Source: Lentzea atacamensis (GTDB lineage: Bacteria > Actinomycetota > Actinomycetes > Mycobacteriales > Pseudonocardiaceae). From it: 64,000 nucleotides of DNA. Positions 24,641 to 32,455 of the stretch are shown here, piece after piece. The number at the start of each line of letters is the position of its first letter. Within the stretch, counting starts at the first letter, position 1. The stretch lies in assembly GCF_003269295.1 (NCBI RefSeq), contig NZ_QLTT01000006.1, positions 1-64,000 of the forward strand, read 5' to 3'. The translations under genes were made by a program, and so were the position numbers. The notes under the pieces are model-generated. The model did not search any database and was not told where the DNA came from. It saw nothing but the letters and a program-made list of their open reading frames with translations.

Positions 24641-25048
24641 CTACTCCAGATAGGTTGGTCTCGACAAGAACTGGAATAGCCTAACTACGGCGAGGTCTTG
24701 AGGGCGCAGCAGAGCAGACTCAAACACACCAAGATTCCACAATGAGGCAACACGCGCCAGGTACTGAAGCGCCGTCGACTTGCGGCCACCTCCTAACAAG
24801 GCTTGACCCGCCATGCACACTTCCTGTGGTGCTCTTCACCGCGCATGCGGTCACAGAGCTTTCCACTGTGGTTTAGTGGCAACCAGTTCCAGCGCTTGAC
24901 ATTCGAGTAGCGCAACTGAGGCGCTATCTAAGCCGACACCAAGAACATCAACCCCGACCAATTCGATTAGCCCTCTAATTTGGCGGCGAGCTATCCATAG
25001 CCACATGAACACGCGAATGTTGCGCGCTTGCCACGCGTGGGGGTTCAT
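24641..25048 (-). pseudogene. Decayed reading frame of lower GC, unknown
   Basis: One frame reads MNPHAWQARNIRVFMWLWIA and continues for 65 codons to a stop, passes a second stop, then resumes as a 57-codon frame (24641-24814) starting MAGQALLGGGRKSTALQYLA. Base composition is visibly lower in GC than the surroundings, and codon choice is balanced rather than GC-ending. I recognise no family. It lies immediately beside the tRNA-like fragment, so it is probably the remains of an integrated element. Confidence 0.4.
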
Positions 25049-25063
25049 GTCCCCCCTCGGACA
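25034..25063 (+). other. tRNA-Leu-like 3' fragment (att scar)
   Basis: GGGGG, loop TTCATGT, CCCCC forms a perfect T-arm, followed by CTCGGAC and A, the 3' acceptor strand and discriminator expected of an actinobacterial tRNA-Leu. The matching 5' strand (GTCCGAG) and the anticodon arm are absent upstream. The T-loop lacks the usual A58, so it has drifted. This is the layout left where an integrative element used a tRNA 3' end as its attachment site. Confidence 0.5.
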
Positions 25064-25083
25064 CGAGCGTTAACCACACGCGA

Positions 25084-25116
25084 AGAGGTCGTCGCACAGA
25101 CGGCCTCTTTTGTTTT
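25084..25116 (+). terminator. Rho-independent terminator after tRNA fragment
   Basis: Ten-base stem AGAGGTCGTC / GACGGCCTCT with one G-T pair, a 5-base loop, then TTTGTTTT. Strong U-tract hairpins are rare in this window, which fits a former tRNA terminator. Confidence 0.75.
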
Positions 25117-25253
25117 GTCGTACTTCAACTGGGCCCCGAGTCTCCCGTGGTGCGACATCCCAGGTGACCAGCGGCCCTGGCAGAGGCCTCGGACGAGCTC
25201 GGCCGGCACATGCTTGCGGTAACCCGGTTGCAGCAGGCGCCGATGATTGAAGC

Positions 25254-26456
25254 ATGCGCGCAACAGACGACGCCGGTGCCGTGCTCAACGCGGAGTTCGA
25301 GATAGAGCCGGACGGCGATCAGCTCGCGTTGGTCATGAAGAGTGCGGGCGGCAAGGTCAACGGAAGTCCGCACGGCCGCAACCACCAGTACAACCTTGCC
25401 CTGGAACTGCTGCTCCGCCGACTTCGCGAGCGCGGCGCAGTACTGGAGAGCGGGGTCGTGGACTCCACCCCGGTCAAGCATCTGCCCGAGACGCAACGCA
25501 CGATCGTCGAGTCGCCGGTCGTGCTGGCGGCGACGCCCGACATCGAGGCGTTGCGCAGGAAGCTGGGCCGCGCACAGGGAAAGATCGGGAAGAACCCGGA
25601 CGGCAACGCCACCAAACAGATCCGGCTCAGGCTGCGGGTGCCCGGATACGCCGCCGACGACGCCGACCGTCTGGAGGCAGACCTGGCACGACCGGCGAAC
25701 CGCGGCAAGGCACCGGATGCGTCGGCTCTGCTGCGTTCGCTGATGGGAGATCCCATCGAGACGGTGACCGGCAGCGTGAACACCATCGTCGAGGTCAACC
25801 AGAAGCAGGTACGGGTGACCACAGACCGGTCACCCCAGGGGCAGTGGGTCGATGTTCGCGATGTCGAGGCGGGCCTGGAGAAGCTGCACGCTCAGGGTTC
25901 GGTACTCGTGAGCGTTGACGAGCTGGGGCACCGTTCCTCGTTCGTCGGAGCTGTACTGGCGACCATTCCCGGCACAGTTGTCTCCCTCCGGCCAGCCGTC
26001 GTCACGTTGCACGACCCGAAGTTCCCGCTGCGCATCCGGCAGTTCGCTGTGCTCGACGGCAGCGCACTGGTCACGACCCGCAAGGAGCAGAGGGAACTGC
26101 GCAGGTTGCTGCTCGGCGGCCGGACCGCCGCACCCTGCGACCTGTGCGGACACGACTACCCCGGGGACTTCCTCGTTGCGGCCCACATCAAGAAGCGGTC
26201 GTTGTGCACCGACGACGAGCGCAACGACCTGACCAACGTGGCGATGCTGGCATGCAAGTTCGGTTGCGACAGCCTGTTCGAATCCGGCCACATCACCGTG
26301 GACGACACCGGTCGCGTTCTCTCCTGGTTCGAGGACGGACTCCGCGGCCGGCTGCGCGATCACCTGAACCAGCTGCACGGACGCCCCTGTGGAGCACACC
26401 GCACCAGCTCACAGCCCTACTTCGCTTGGCACCGCGCCAACGTCTACCGCGGATAG
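25254..26456 (+). CDS. HNH endonuclease, restriction-type
   Basis: Protein of 400 residues. The C-terminal 110 residues carry a zinc-bound HNH nuclease: CDLCG near 295, AAHIKKRSLC near 310, then NLTNVAMLAC-like spacing (DLTNVAMLACKFGCDSLFE). The N-terminal ~150 residues (SPHGRNHQYNLALELLLRRL) resemble the recognition head of ScoMcrA-like modified-DNA nucleases; that part of the call is tentative. The middle has beta-rich segments that could be an SRA-like or similar DNA-reading domain. GTG or ATG start near 25254; no ribosome site is obvious. The gene stands alone just right of the tRNA scar, in a defence-rich stretch. Confidence 0.75.
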   Translation: MRATDDAGAVLNAEFEIEPDGDQLALVMKSAGGKVNGSPHGRNHQYNLALELLLRRLRERGAVLESGVVDSTPVKHLPETQRTIVESPVVLAATPDIEALRRKLGRAQGKIGKNPDGNATKQIRLRLRVPGYAADDADRLEADLARPANRGKAPDASALLRSLMGDPIETVTGSVNTIVEVNQKQVRVTTDRSPQGQWVDVRDVEAGLEKLHAQGSVLVSVDELGHRSSFVGAVLATIPGTVVSLRPAVVTLHDPKFPLRIRQFAVLDGSALVTTRKEQRELRRLLLGGRTAAPCDLCGHDYPGDFLVAAHIKKRSLCTDDERNDLTNVAMLACKFGCDSLFESGHITVDDTGRVLSWFEDGLRGRLRDHLNQLHGRPCGAHRTSSQPYFAWHRANVYRG

Positions 26457-26579
26457 CGACAAGAGCTCCCGCCCTCCAAGTAGCTCCGTCGACGCGGGTT
26501 CCACCAAGGCGGCGTGGCCACTAGCCGGCGAACAGGTGCCCGAGCCGGTAGTCGATGATCCGCGTCGCCTGCTCGGTGT

Positions 26580-27075
26580 CTAGGCCTCGACCAGCATCGC
26601 GCTGAGCAGGCCGGCTGTCATGGTCGCGAGCGCGTCGGCCTCCAGCCGGGTGTCGAGGTGCGCCGGAACGCCGCCGCGCTGCTGGGCTTGTTCGAGCTGG
26701 TCGGCGAGCAGGCGTACGAGGTGGGGCATCATGGCCTGCTGGTCCGGAGCCTGGCCGCCGCGGGTGACGTCGACGGCGAAGTAGGCGATCTGCACCGCGC
26801 ACAACATGCGGCTGCGTTCGTCGGTCGGCAGCACGGCGAGCAGGCACGCGCGGGTGACGGCGCGCTCGTCGCCTGTCTGCAACGCCTCGGCGATGTCTCG
26901 TCCTGCCCGCTCGCCGCTCAGCTCGGTGATGCGGTGCCAGGCGTACCGCAGCATCTGCTCCTTGGTGGGGAAGTAGTACTGCACCTGGAACATCGAGATG
27001 CCGGCCTCCGCAGCGACCGCCCGCAGCGTCACCGCCTGAAGGCTCTGCGTCGCCGCGATCCGGAAGAGATCGCGA
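26580..27075 (-). pseudogene. TetR-family regulator lacking its N-terminus
   Basis: Contains the helix-turn-helix (TLRAVAAEAGISMFQVQYYF, then PTKEQMLRYAW) and a full ligand-binding half ending LLSAMLVEA. The family's first 12-15 residues and any start codon near them are missing; at about 27075 the sequence switches to the body of a hydrolase on the other strand. The frame runs on open to 27350 but that part is antisense to the hydrolase remnant. The DNA-binding core is intact, so activity from a far upstream start cannot be wholly excluded. Confidence 0.65.
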
Positions 27076-27079
27076 GCGT

Positions 27080-27511
27080 GATCGCCTTCGAACCGGGGGG
27101 CTTCGGGACCATTGGGCTGCGGTTCGTCCTCTGGAGCTTCGGCCAGATGTTCCGCTGGCTGCTGCCGGCGCCGATCCTGCGCCGGATCATGCCCGGAGAT
27201 CCCTACGTGCGCCGCACACTGGCCCCGTTGCTGCTCCGCGGGCTCAAGTACAAACCGCACTTCCCGCCACAGTACGAGTTCACCGACGACCAACTGCGCG
27301 CGATCGAGGTGCCCGTCCACTTCGTGCTCGCCGAACGCTGCGCCGTCCACAACTCACGCGAGGTCGCTGCTCGCGTCGAGGCGCTCAATCCCCGCCTCCG
27401 CGCGGAGGTCGTGCCGAAGACCACCCACGCGCTGCCCTGGAGAAACCGGACCTGACGATCTCCCGGATCCTCACGCTCGTCGAGGACGACAGGGCGGACA
27501 TGCCGGAGTGA
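27080..27511 (+). pseudogene. Alpha/beta hydrolase C-terminal remnant
   Basis: Encodes only the second half of an alpha/beta hydrolase: a cap region (LRFVLWSFGQMFRWLLPAPI) and the end with VPVHFVLAERCAVHN and PKTTHALP, which would hold the acid and histidine. The nucleophile half is absent. Near the end the frame breaks: THALPW continues as EKPDLTISRILTLVEDD in another frame. Together with the TetR remnant it forms what was a divergent regulator-target pair. Confidence 0.65.
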
Positions 27512-27604
27512 ACACCTTGGCGTCACCTGTCAGCGCCGTGTCAGCACCGGCTCCTAGCTTGTCGAGGCGGGTCACACCCGTCCGACCATGAAGCTGGGAG
27601 TCCG

Positions 27605-28099
27605 ATGATTCGCTTGGCCAGAACGGTTCTCGTTGGTGTCGCCGGTGTCGCGCTCGCCGCCGCGATCACGCCGCCCGCCGCCGCGGCTACCTACTACAAC
27701 CTGGTGAACCACAAGAGCGGCAAGTGCATGTCCGTCGCGGGCGGTGGCAGCACCGCCAACGGCGCCAAGATCGTGCAGTGGACCTGCAACGACAAGGGCG
27801 AGCAACTCTGGTACCGGGTTGGTGACCAGCTCAAGAACCGCAAGAGCGGCAAGTGTCTCTCGGTGTCGGACGAGGGCGCGCCCGTCAACGGCCTCGAGCT
27901 CGTCCAGTGGAGCTGCAACGGCGCGTTCGAGCAGAAGTGGAGGCCGTCGGACGGTCTGCTGATCAACCACAAGAACGGCAAGGTCGCTTCGGTTGCCGGC
28001 GGTGGCAGCACCGAGAACGGCGCCAAGATCGTGCAGTGGACTGCGACCGGTCGCGCGGAGCAGGGCTGGACGTTCGACGCTCGCGTCATCGACGCCTGA
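27605..28099 (+). CDS. Secreted ricin-type beta-trefoil lectin
   Basis: Protein of 164 residues with a Sec signal peptide (basic MIRLAR, hydrophobic core, cleavage near AAA at 26-28) and three ricin B repeats. The Q/E-x-W marks are visible as EQLWYR, EQKWRP and EQGWTF, and each repeat begins with a variant of NHKSGKCMSV. It should bind sugars outside the cell; there is no attached catalytic domain. GGGAG precedes the ATG. The first and third repeats share SVAGGGST and NGAKIVQW, so the repeats diverged recently. Confidence 0.85.
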   Translation: MIRLARTVLVGVAGVALAAAITPPAAAATYYNLVNHKSGKCMSVAGGGSTANGAKIVQWTCNDKGEQLWYRVGDQLKNRKSGKCLSVSDEGAPVNGLELVQWSCNGAFEQKWRPSDGLLINHKNGKVASVAGGGSTENGAKIVQWTATGRAEQGWTFDARVIDA

Positions 28100-28184
28100 G
28101 TCCTGCACGAGAGGACAGCAGGACGGACCGTCCCGCTGTCCCCTGTGAAACTGTCTGCGCAATTCCATTCGGTACACCTGCAAT

Positions 28185-28196
28185 CCGTTAGAACGG
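28185..28196. promoter_or_regulatory. Palindrome upstream of methyltransferase gene
   Basis: CCGTTAGAACGG is a perfect 12-base palindrome 70 bases before the methyltransferase start, a position suited to an operator for self-regulation. No separate control-protein gene is present. Confidence 0.35.
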
Positions 28197-28266
28197 CTGG
28201 GGTTACCCTTGGCCGCGACGGCGACCCAGCGGGCACCTTGGCTGCGCGAACTTGGAGGAGCTAGTG

Positions 28267-29973
28267 GTGGCAACGGCGCGGCAGGTCGGGCGCGAGAAGC
28301 TCGAAGGCGTGCATTACACGCCCGCCGAGCTCGCTGGGTACGTTGCCAGGAAACTGCTCTCGTACGGCTCCTTCCCGAAGGGGCGGGCCGTCAAAGTGCT
28401 CGACCCCGCGTGTGGCGATGGAGAACTTCTGCTGGCGATCGCACGGGAACTCGCGGAACGTGGTGTTGCGGCCGAGCTCGTCGGTACGGACACGGACGCG
28501 AATGCCATCGAGGTCGCGACCGAACGGCTGGCGAACACCATTCCCGGTGTGAGTTTCCGAGGCGACGTGGCCGATTTCCTGCTGGGACTCGCCAAAATCG
28601 ACAGGGAGCAGCCCGCAAGCCTCTTCGACCTGGGAAGTGTGGACGAGGAAGAGAAATTCGACCTCATCATCGCCAATCCGCCGTACGTTCGCACGCAGCA
28701 CCTCGGATCCGAACGGGCACAGGAGCTCGGACGCAGGTTCGGTCTCACCGGCAGGGTCGACCTCTACCAGGCGTTCATCGCCGCATTCCAGTCGGTGCTC
28801 GACGACAACGGTTCGTTCGGCATCATCGTGCCCAACCGGTTTCTGGTCACGAAAGGTGGCGAAAGCATCAGGAGGCTGCTCGCGAGCCGCTACCAGGTGA
28901 ACGAGATCATCGACCTGGGTGACACCAAACAGTTCGCTGCCGCAGTCCTGCCGGCGATCGTTTTCGCGTCGAACATCAAGGTCGACTCCCAGAAGATCCC
29001 CGTCTCGTCGATTTACTCGGTGGAGACCGGAACTCAGGCGACCAGCACCGCCGCGTCGATTTATGACGCGCTTGATGGAACCCCCAACGGCGCAGTTCAG
29101 GTCGGAACGAGCACCTGGACGGTCGAGCGTGGAGAAGTCGTTGTTCAACCGAAGGCGCGTTTCGACGCGCCCTGGGTGAGCCGCTCGTCGGATCTGAACT
29201 TCCTGGCGGCTGTCGATGAAGCGTCGTACGCCAGGTTCAGCGATCTGGGGAAGATCAGAGTCGGCGTGAAGAGCACCGCCGACAAGGTCTTCATCCGGCG
29301 AAGCTGGGACGAGCTCGAGGCGCGTGTGCGTCCGGAGCGAGAGCTTCTGCACCCTCTCGTCAGCTCGGACACCGCTGAGCGCTGGAACTGCCGGCACTCG
29401 GCGCTCTCGATCCTTTACCCGTACGACATGACCAACCGAAAGCGCGTTCCTCTCGACATCAGCCGATTTCCGCGTGCTGCTGCCTATCTTGAGCTGCACC
29501 GCGAGCAGCTTTCGGGACGCAAGTACGTCATCGACGCCGGCCGGCACTGGTGGGAGATCTGGGTTCCGCAGAAGCCGGCGGACTGGGCGGCACCGAAGAT
29601 CGTCTTTCCGGACATCTCCACGAACGGGAAGTTCGCCATCGACCGGACCGGTGCCTTGGTCAACGGCAACTGCTATTGGATCTCGCTTTCGCCAGAGCAG
29701 GAAGACCTGGGCTACCTGGCGGTCGCGGTGGCGAACTCCTCGCTGGCGATGCGCTACTACGATGCCCGGTTCGGCAACAAGCTGTACGCGGGCCGGCGTC
29801 GGTTCATCTCGCAGTACGTCGATCACTTTCCGCTGCCGGACCCCGGGAATCCCGCGGCCAAGCGCGCTGCTGAGCTTGCGCGCGAGCTCGAGGGAACGAC
29901 CGAGTCCGCTCCCTCGCTCGAGCGTGAGGTAGAAGCTGCGGTGTGGTCAGCATTTGGTCTCGAACAGTCCTGA
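28267..29973 (+). CDS. Type II adenine-specific DNA methyltransferase
   Basis: Protein of about 568 residues of the gamma-class N6-adenine methylases (TaqI/Eco57I-like): SAM motif I DPACGDGELLLAIA near 46-60, catalytic NPPY near 136-139, and a long C-terminal target-recognition region with the KLYAGRRRFISQYV segment seen in this family. GGAGGAG at 28254-28260 favours GTG 28267 over earlier GTG/TTG codons. It converges on the restriction gene with a 27-base overlap. It protects host DNA against the partner endonuclease; the recognition site cannot be read from sequence. Confidence 0.9.
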   Translation: MATARQVGREKLEGVHYTPAELAGYVARKLLSYGSFPKGRAVKVLDPACGDGELLLAIARELAERGVAAELVGTDTDANAIEVATERLANTIPGVSFRGDVADFLLGLAKIDREQPASLFDLGSVDEEEKFDLIIANPPYVRTQHLGSERAQELGRRFGLTGRVDLYQAFIAAFQSVLDDNGSFGIIVPNRFLVTKGGESIRRLLASRYQVNEIIDLGDTKQFAAAVLPAIVFASNIKVDSQKIPVSSIYSVETGTQATSTAASIYDALDGTPNGAVQVGTSTWTVERGEVVVQPKARFDAPWVSRSSDLNFLAAVDEASYARFSDLGKIRVGVKSTADKVFIRRSWDELEARVRPERELLHPLVSSDTAERWNCRHSALSILYPYDMTNRKRVPLDISRFPRAAAYLELHREQLSGRKYVIDAGRHWWEIWVPQKPADWAAPKIVFPDISTNGKFAIDRTGALVNGNCYWISLSPEQEDLGYLAVAVANSSLAMRYYDARFGNKLYAGRRRFISQYVDHFPLPDPGNPAAKRAAELARELEGTTESAPSLEREVEAAVWSAFGLEQS

Positions 29974-30993
29974 GGGCAGCGGGATCTGGAGCTTGCGGTT
30001 CGAGACCAGCCCCTCGAAGCGCCTGAACTCGGTGAAGAAATCTGCCCCGGTGGTCGTCACGACGGCATCAAGAGTTACCACTGACCCGCTTCGAGCGCCG
30101 AAGAAGACCGCGTAGCGGACATCACGGTGCCGGAGGCCGCCGCCGACGTCCTCGGCGAGGTGGTCGCTGTCGGGAGACACCAAACCCAGGTCGATCGTCG
30201 GGCTGAGCTGAAGCTTCACTTCCAGGGCCTGGTTCAGGATGTCCGGGAACTGTCCCTTGTCCCCGTAGGGGCCGACCCCGAGTGTCTCGGTCACCAGCTT
30301 CTGAAGCACGACACCGCGCCCACGCTCATTTGTCAGTCCCGGGTCGTCGAAAGTGACCCCTTCAAGCGGCAACAGCCGGGAGTGCACTTCGCTGATCGGC
30401 AGTACCTTGCCGCGACGAGGCGGGCTCGCGGGACTCAGACCGGTGATGTCGACTTCTGCTGTTGCACCGGGTAGAAGCACCTCGCGGAAGAGCTCGGTGT
30501 CGAGAGCGCTGACGAGCTTCGAGCCGGTGCGCCCATCGAGACGTGCAGCCTGGAACTTCGAAGTCAGGGTGCCGGTCTTGTCCCACAACGCGACGGCCTC
30601 GCCCGTCACGACACGAACTGCGGTGACCGTGTTCGTCGTATCCAGCCGGACGAGCGCGTAACGCCGCTCGGGATCGACCTCTTCGTTCCAGATCTGAAGG
30701 TTGTTGCTCTGCTGGAGGAACAGATCAAGGTTCTGGCTGGGGAACCGGGGTTGAGTTTTCCTGAAACTCCGCGGCACCGGGTATCCGAGGGCGACGGTGA
30801 CTGCCGCCTTTCCCAGCTTCGAACGAGTTCGAATCGGAGCGTCCCACTGCTGGCCGACGAGCGCGGACTCGAGTCGCTCCTCCAGGGTTTGGTTGTCGTA
30901 GTACTCGTCGCTGTCCCTGTTGAACAGGTCGTAGATCGAGGCTCCTGAAGCGGCAACACGACGAGCGATCTGGTCACCGGCCATCTCGGTCAT
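29947..30993 (-). CDS. Type II restriction endonuclease (PD-(D/E)xK)
   Basis: Protein of 348 residues. A likely nuclease core lies near residues 245-275: FPDILNQALEVKLQLSPTID, giving Asp, then Glu-Val-Lys, the PD-(D/E)xK pattern. The rest has no recognisable domain, as is usual for type II enzymes. Tail-to-tail with the methyltransferase, sharing 27 bases, which marks it as the partner. A TATGCT element ends 7 bases before the ATG, so the transcript may be leaderless. Low similarity to named enzymes means the assignment rests on context and the motif. Confidence 0.75.
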   Translation of the reverse strand: MTEMAGDQIARRVAASGASIYDLFNRDSDEYYDNQTLEERLESALVGQQWDAPIRTRSKLGKAAVTVALGYPVPRSFRKTQPRFPSQNLDLFLQQSNNLQIWNEEVDPERRYALVRLDTTNTVTAVRVVTGEAVALWDKTGTLTSKFQAARLDGRTGSKLVSALDTELFREVLLPGATAEVDITGLSPASPPRRGKVLPISEVHSRLLPLEGVTFDDPGLTNERGRGVVLQKLVTETLGVGPYGDKGQFPDILNQALEVKLQLSPTIDLGLVSPDSDHLAEDVGGGLRHRDVRYAVFFGARSGSVVTLDAVVTTTGADFFTEFRRFEGLVSNRKLQIPLPSGLFETKC

Positions 30994-31113
30994 GAGACGA
31001 GCATATGCATCGAGGCTGCTCCTCAGGCGCCCTGGCGAGGCCGGGGAACACGAGAGCCGGGACGGGGGTTCGTCACCCGTCCCGGCCGCTGTTCCCGACT
31101 CGCCCGCTGGAGC

Positions 31114-31305
31114 TCAGGCCGCGCTCGTGGCGTCTTCCGTCCCGCCGGCCGGTTCACGGAACAGACCCGTGTACGAGCGCTGGTCCTCCGCGGGTGCGGG
31201 GCCGGACGTCGCGCCGCCGTGGTCCTGGTCCGGGTGGCTGAAGAGCCCGTCGAACTCGGTGGTTCGAGGTGCGTCGGGCTGAGAGTCTGACTGGGCGTTG
31301 TGCAT
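31114..31305 (-). CDS. Small protein with two F/Y-x-G-L-F repeats
   Basis: A 63-codon frame, acidic and without hydrophobic helices. It contains TTEFDGLFSHPD and, 26 residues on, QRSYTGLFREPAGG, an internal repeat of aromatic-x-Gly-Leu-Phe with Pro shortly after. A purine-rich stretch lies upstream of the ATG. The repeat makes chance coding less likely. It could be a small disordered regulator or a modified-peptide precursor; no modifying enzyme is recognised next to it, so I do not assign a function. Confidence 0.45.
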   Translation of the reverse strand: MHNAQSDSQPDAPRTTEFDGLFSHPDQDHGGATSGPAPAEDQRSYTGLFREPAGGTEDATSAA

Positions 31306-31403
31306 CGGTTCCGGCTTTCTTCACGTTCTGGGCACACCCGCGGCAAGGCGCGTCCACAATGGACTCTGGCTTGGTGTTCCACCGCGCTCGGTCGATCCGG
31401 CAG

Positions 31404-31973
31404 TCAGTCGCGGCCGGGTGGCCCCGCCGACGGGGGTGCGGCCGCGTCGAGGTCCGCCACGCGAAGACGGAACACCTGCAGGTCGAGACCGAAGTACTTC
31501 CTGGTCTCGCCGACCCAGTGCATCCCATTGTTCCGCACGGTGGACGAGGCCCGCGTGTTGCCCGGCCGGACGACGGCGAACACCTCGTAAACGTCGTGGT
31601 CGAACGCCCACGCGGCGAGGGCGTGGGTCGTCTCGGTGGCGTAGCCGTGGCCCCACAGGTCAGGCCGGAGCTGCCAGCCGACCTCCAGGTCCTCCTGACC
31701 CGGTGGCAGCGGGAGCAGGATGGCGCCGCCGATCACCTGACCGTCGGCGGTGTGCTCGATCGCCCATCGGCCGGCGGGTGCCCGGAGGCGGGCGGCTTCG
31801 GCGATCCACTGCTGCAGCAGCAACCTCATGGCCGTCTCGTCAGGGACCTGGTCCATCTCGGGGCTGAGCCAGCGGGTCACCTCGGCGTTGCCGTAGACGT
31901 TCAGCGCGGCCGACGCGTCCTCGACACGCCAGGGGCGCAATGTGAGCCGGTTGGTGGTCAACACGTTCGTCAT
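31404..31973 (-). CDS. GNAT acetyltransferase, RimJ/RimL type
   Basis: Protein of 189 residues with the GNAT fold of the RimJ/RimL group: RLTLRPWRVEDASA at the start, GAILLPLPPGQEDLEVGWQL in the middle, acetyl-CoA motif LWGHGYATE, and NTRASSTVRNNGMHWVGE near the end. It acetylates an amine on a protein or small molecule; the substrate is unknown. Start ATG 31973. The upstream small cysteine protein ends 5 bases before it, so the two form an operon. Confidence 0.85.
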   Translation of the reverse strand: MTNVLTTNRLTLRPWRVEDASAALNVYGNAEVTRWLSPEMDQVPDETAMRLLLQQWIAEAARLRAPAGRWAIEHTADGQVIGGAILLPLPPGQEDLEVGWQLRPDLWGHGYATETTHALAAWAFDHDVYEVFAVVRPGNTRASSTVRNNGMHWVGETRKYFGLDLQVFRLRVADLDAAAPPSAGPPGRD

Positions 31974-31978
31974 CACGG

Positions 31979-32125
31979 TCACCGGCAGATACATCCTCGA
32001 GTGAGCGCTGACGCCGTGGTCGCGGTGCAGTACCGCGCGCCGAGCGGGTCGTGCTCGTGCCACGGGTGAGGACACACCTCGCAGCTCGCGTCGTTGTCGA
32101 GGGCGGCGGTTCGTGGCTCGGGCAT
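31979..32125 (-). CDS. Small cysteine-rich protein
   Basis: Protein of 48 residues with SCEVCPHPWHEHDPLGARYC and the ending TRGCICR: a CxxC, two histidines and a CxC, suited to binding one zinc ion. Similar short proteins occur in many actinobacteria without a known role. GGAG lies 7 bases before ATG 32125. It is the first gene of an operon with the GNAT gene. Confidence 0.65.
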   Translation of the reverse strand: MPEPRTAALDNDASCEVCPHPWHEHDPLGARYCTATTASALTRGCICR

Positions 32126-32169
32126 GCGGACACTCCGGTGATCTGTGCTGGAACGAGAGAACGGGTTGG

Positions 32170-32328
32170 TCAGCGCGTGCGCCTGGCCGGGGAACCGAGC
32201 ACCGGCACGACGATGGCCGGGTCGGTCGACAACGGTCGCCAGCCCCCGGCGAAGTGCGGGTCCCGCGTCAGTCTTTCGCCGCGTGACGCGGCCAGAGCCG
32301 CAGTGGTGCAGAGCTGTTCCGAGTTCAT
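32170..32328 (-). CDS. Possible small protein, unknown
   Basis: A 52-codon frame starting MNSEQLCTTAALAASRGERL, with GGAGG about 11 bases upstream of the ATG. It fills most of the 330-base gap between the transglutaminase and the cysteine-rich gene, on the same strand. The composition is plausible but no family is recognised, and it may be non-coding. Confidence 0.3.
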   Translation of the reverse strand: MNSEQLCTTAALAASRGERLTRDPHFAGGWRPLSTDPAIVVPVLGSPARRTR

Positions 32329-32455
32329 CTCGGCGCTCCCGCCTCCAGCCGAACCGGCCGGGCTTCCTGATGCGCCCAAGGCGGCACCAGCTTGAGCGCT
32401 GCTGCACGACGTACCCTCGGTGACCCCATCGTACTCCGCCACGGGCAGAACCCGC

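Noticed and set aside
25021..25064. A complete functional tRNA
   Set aside because: Only the T-arm and 3' acceptor strand are present; no 5' strand, D-arm or anticodon arm can be found upstream.
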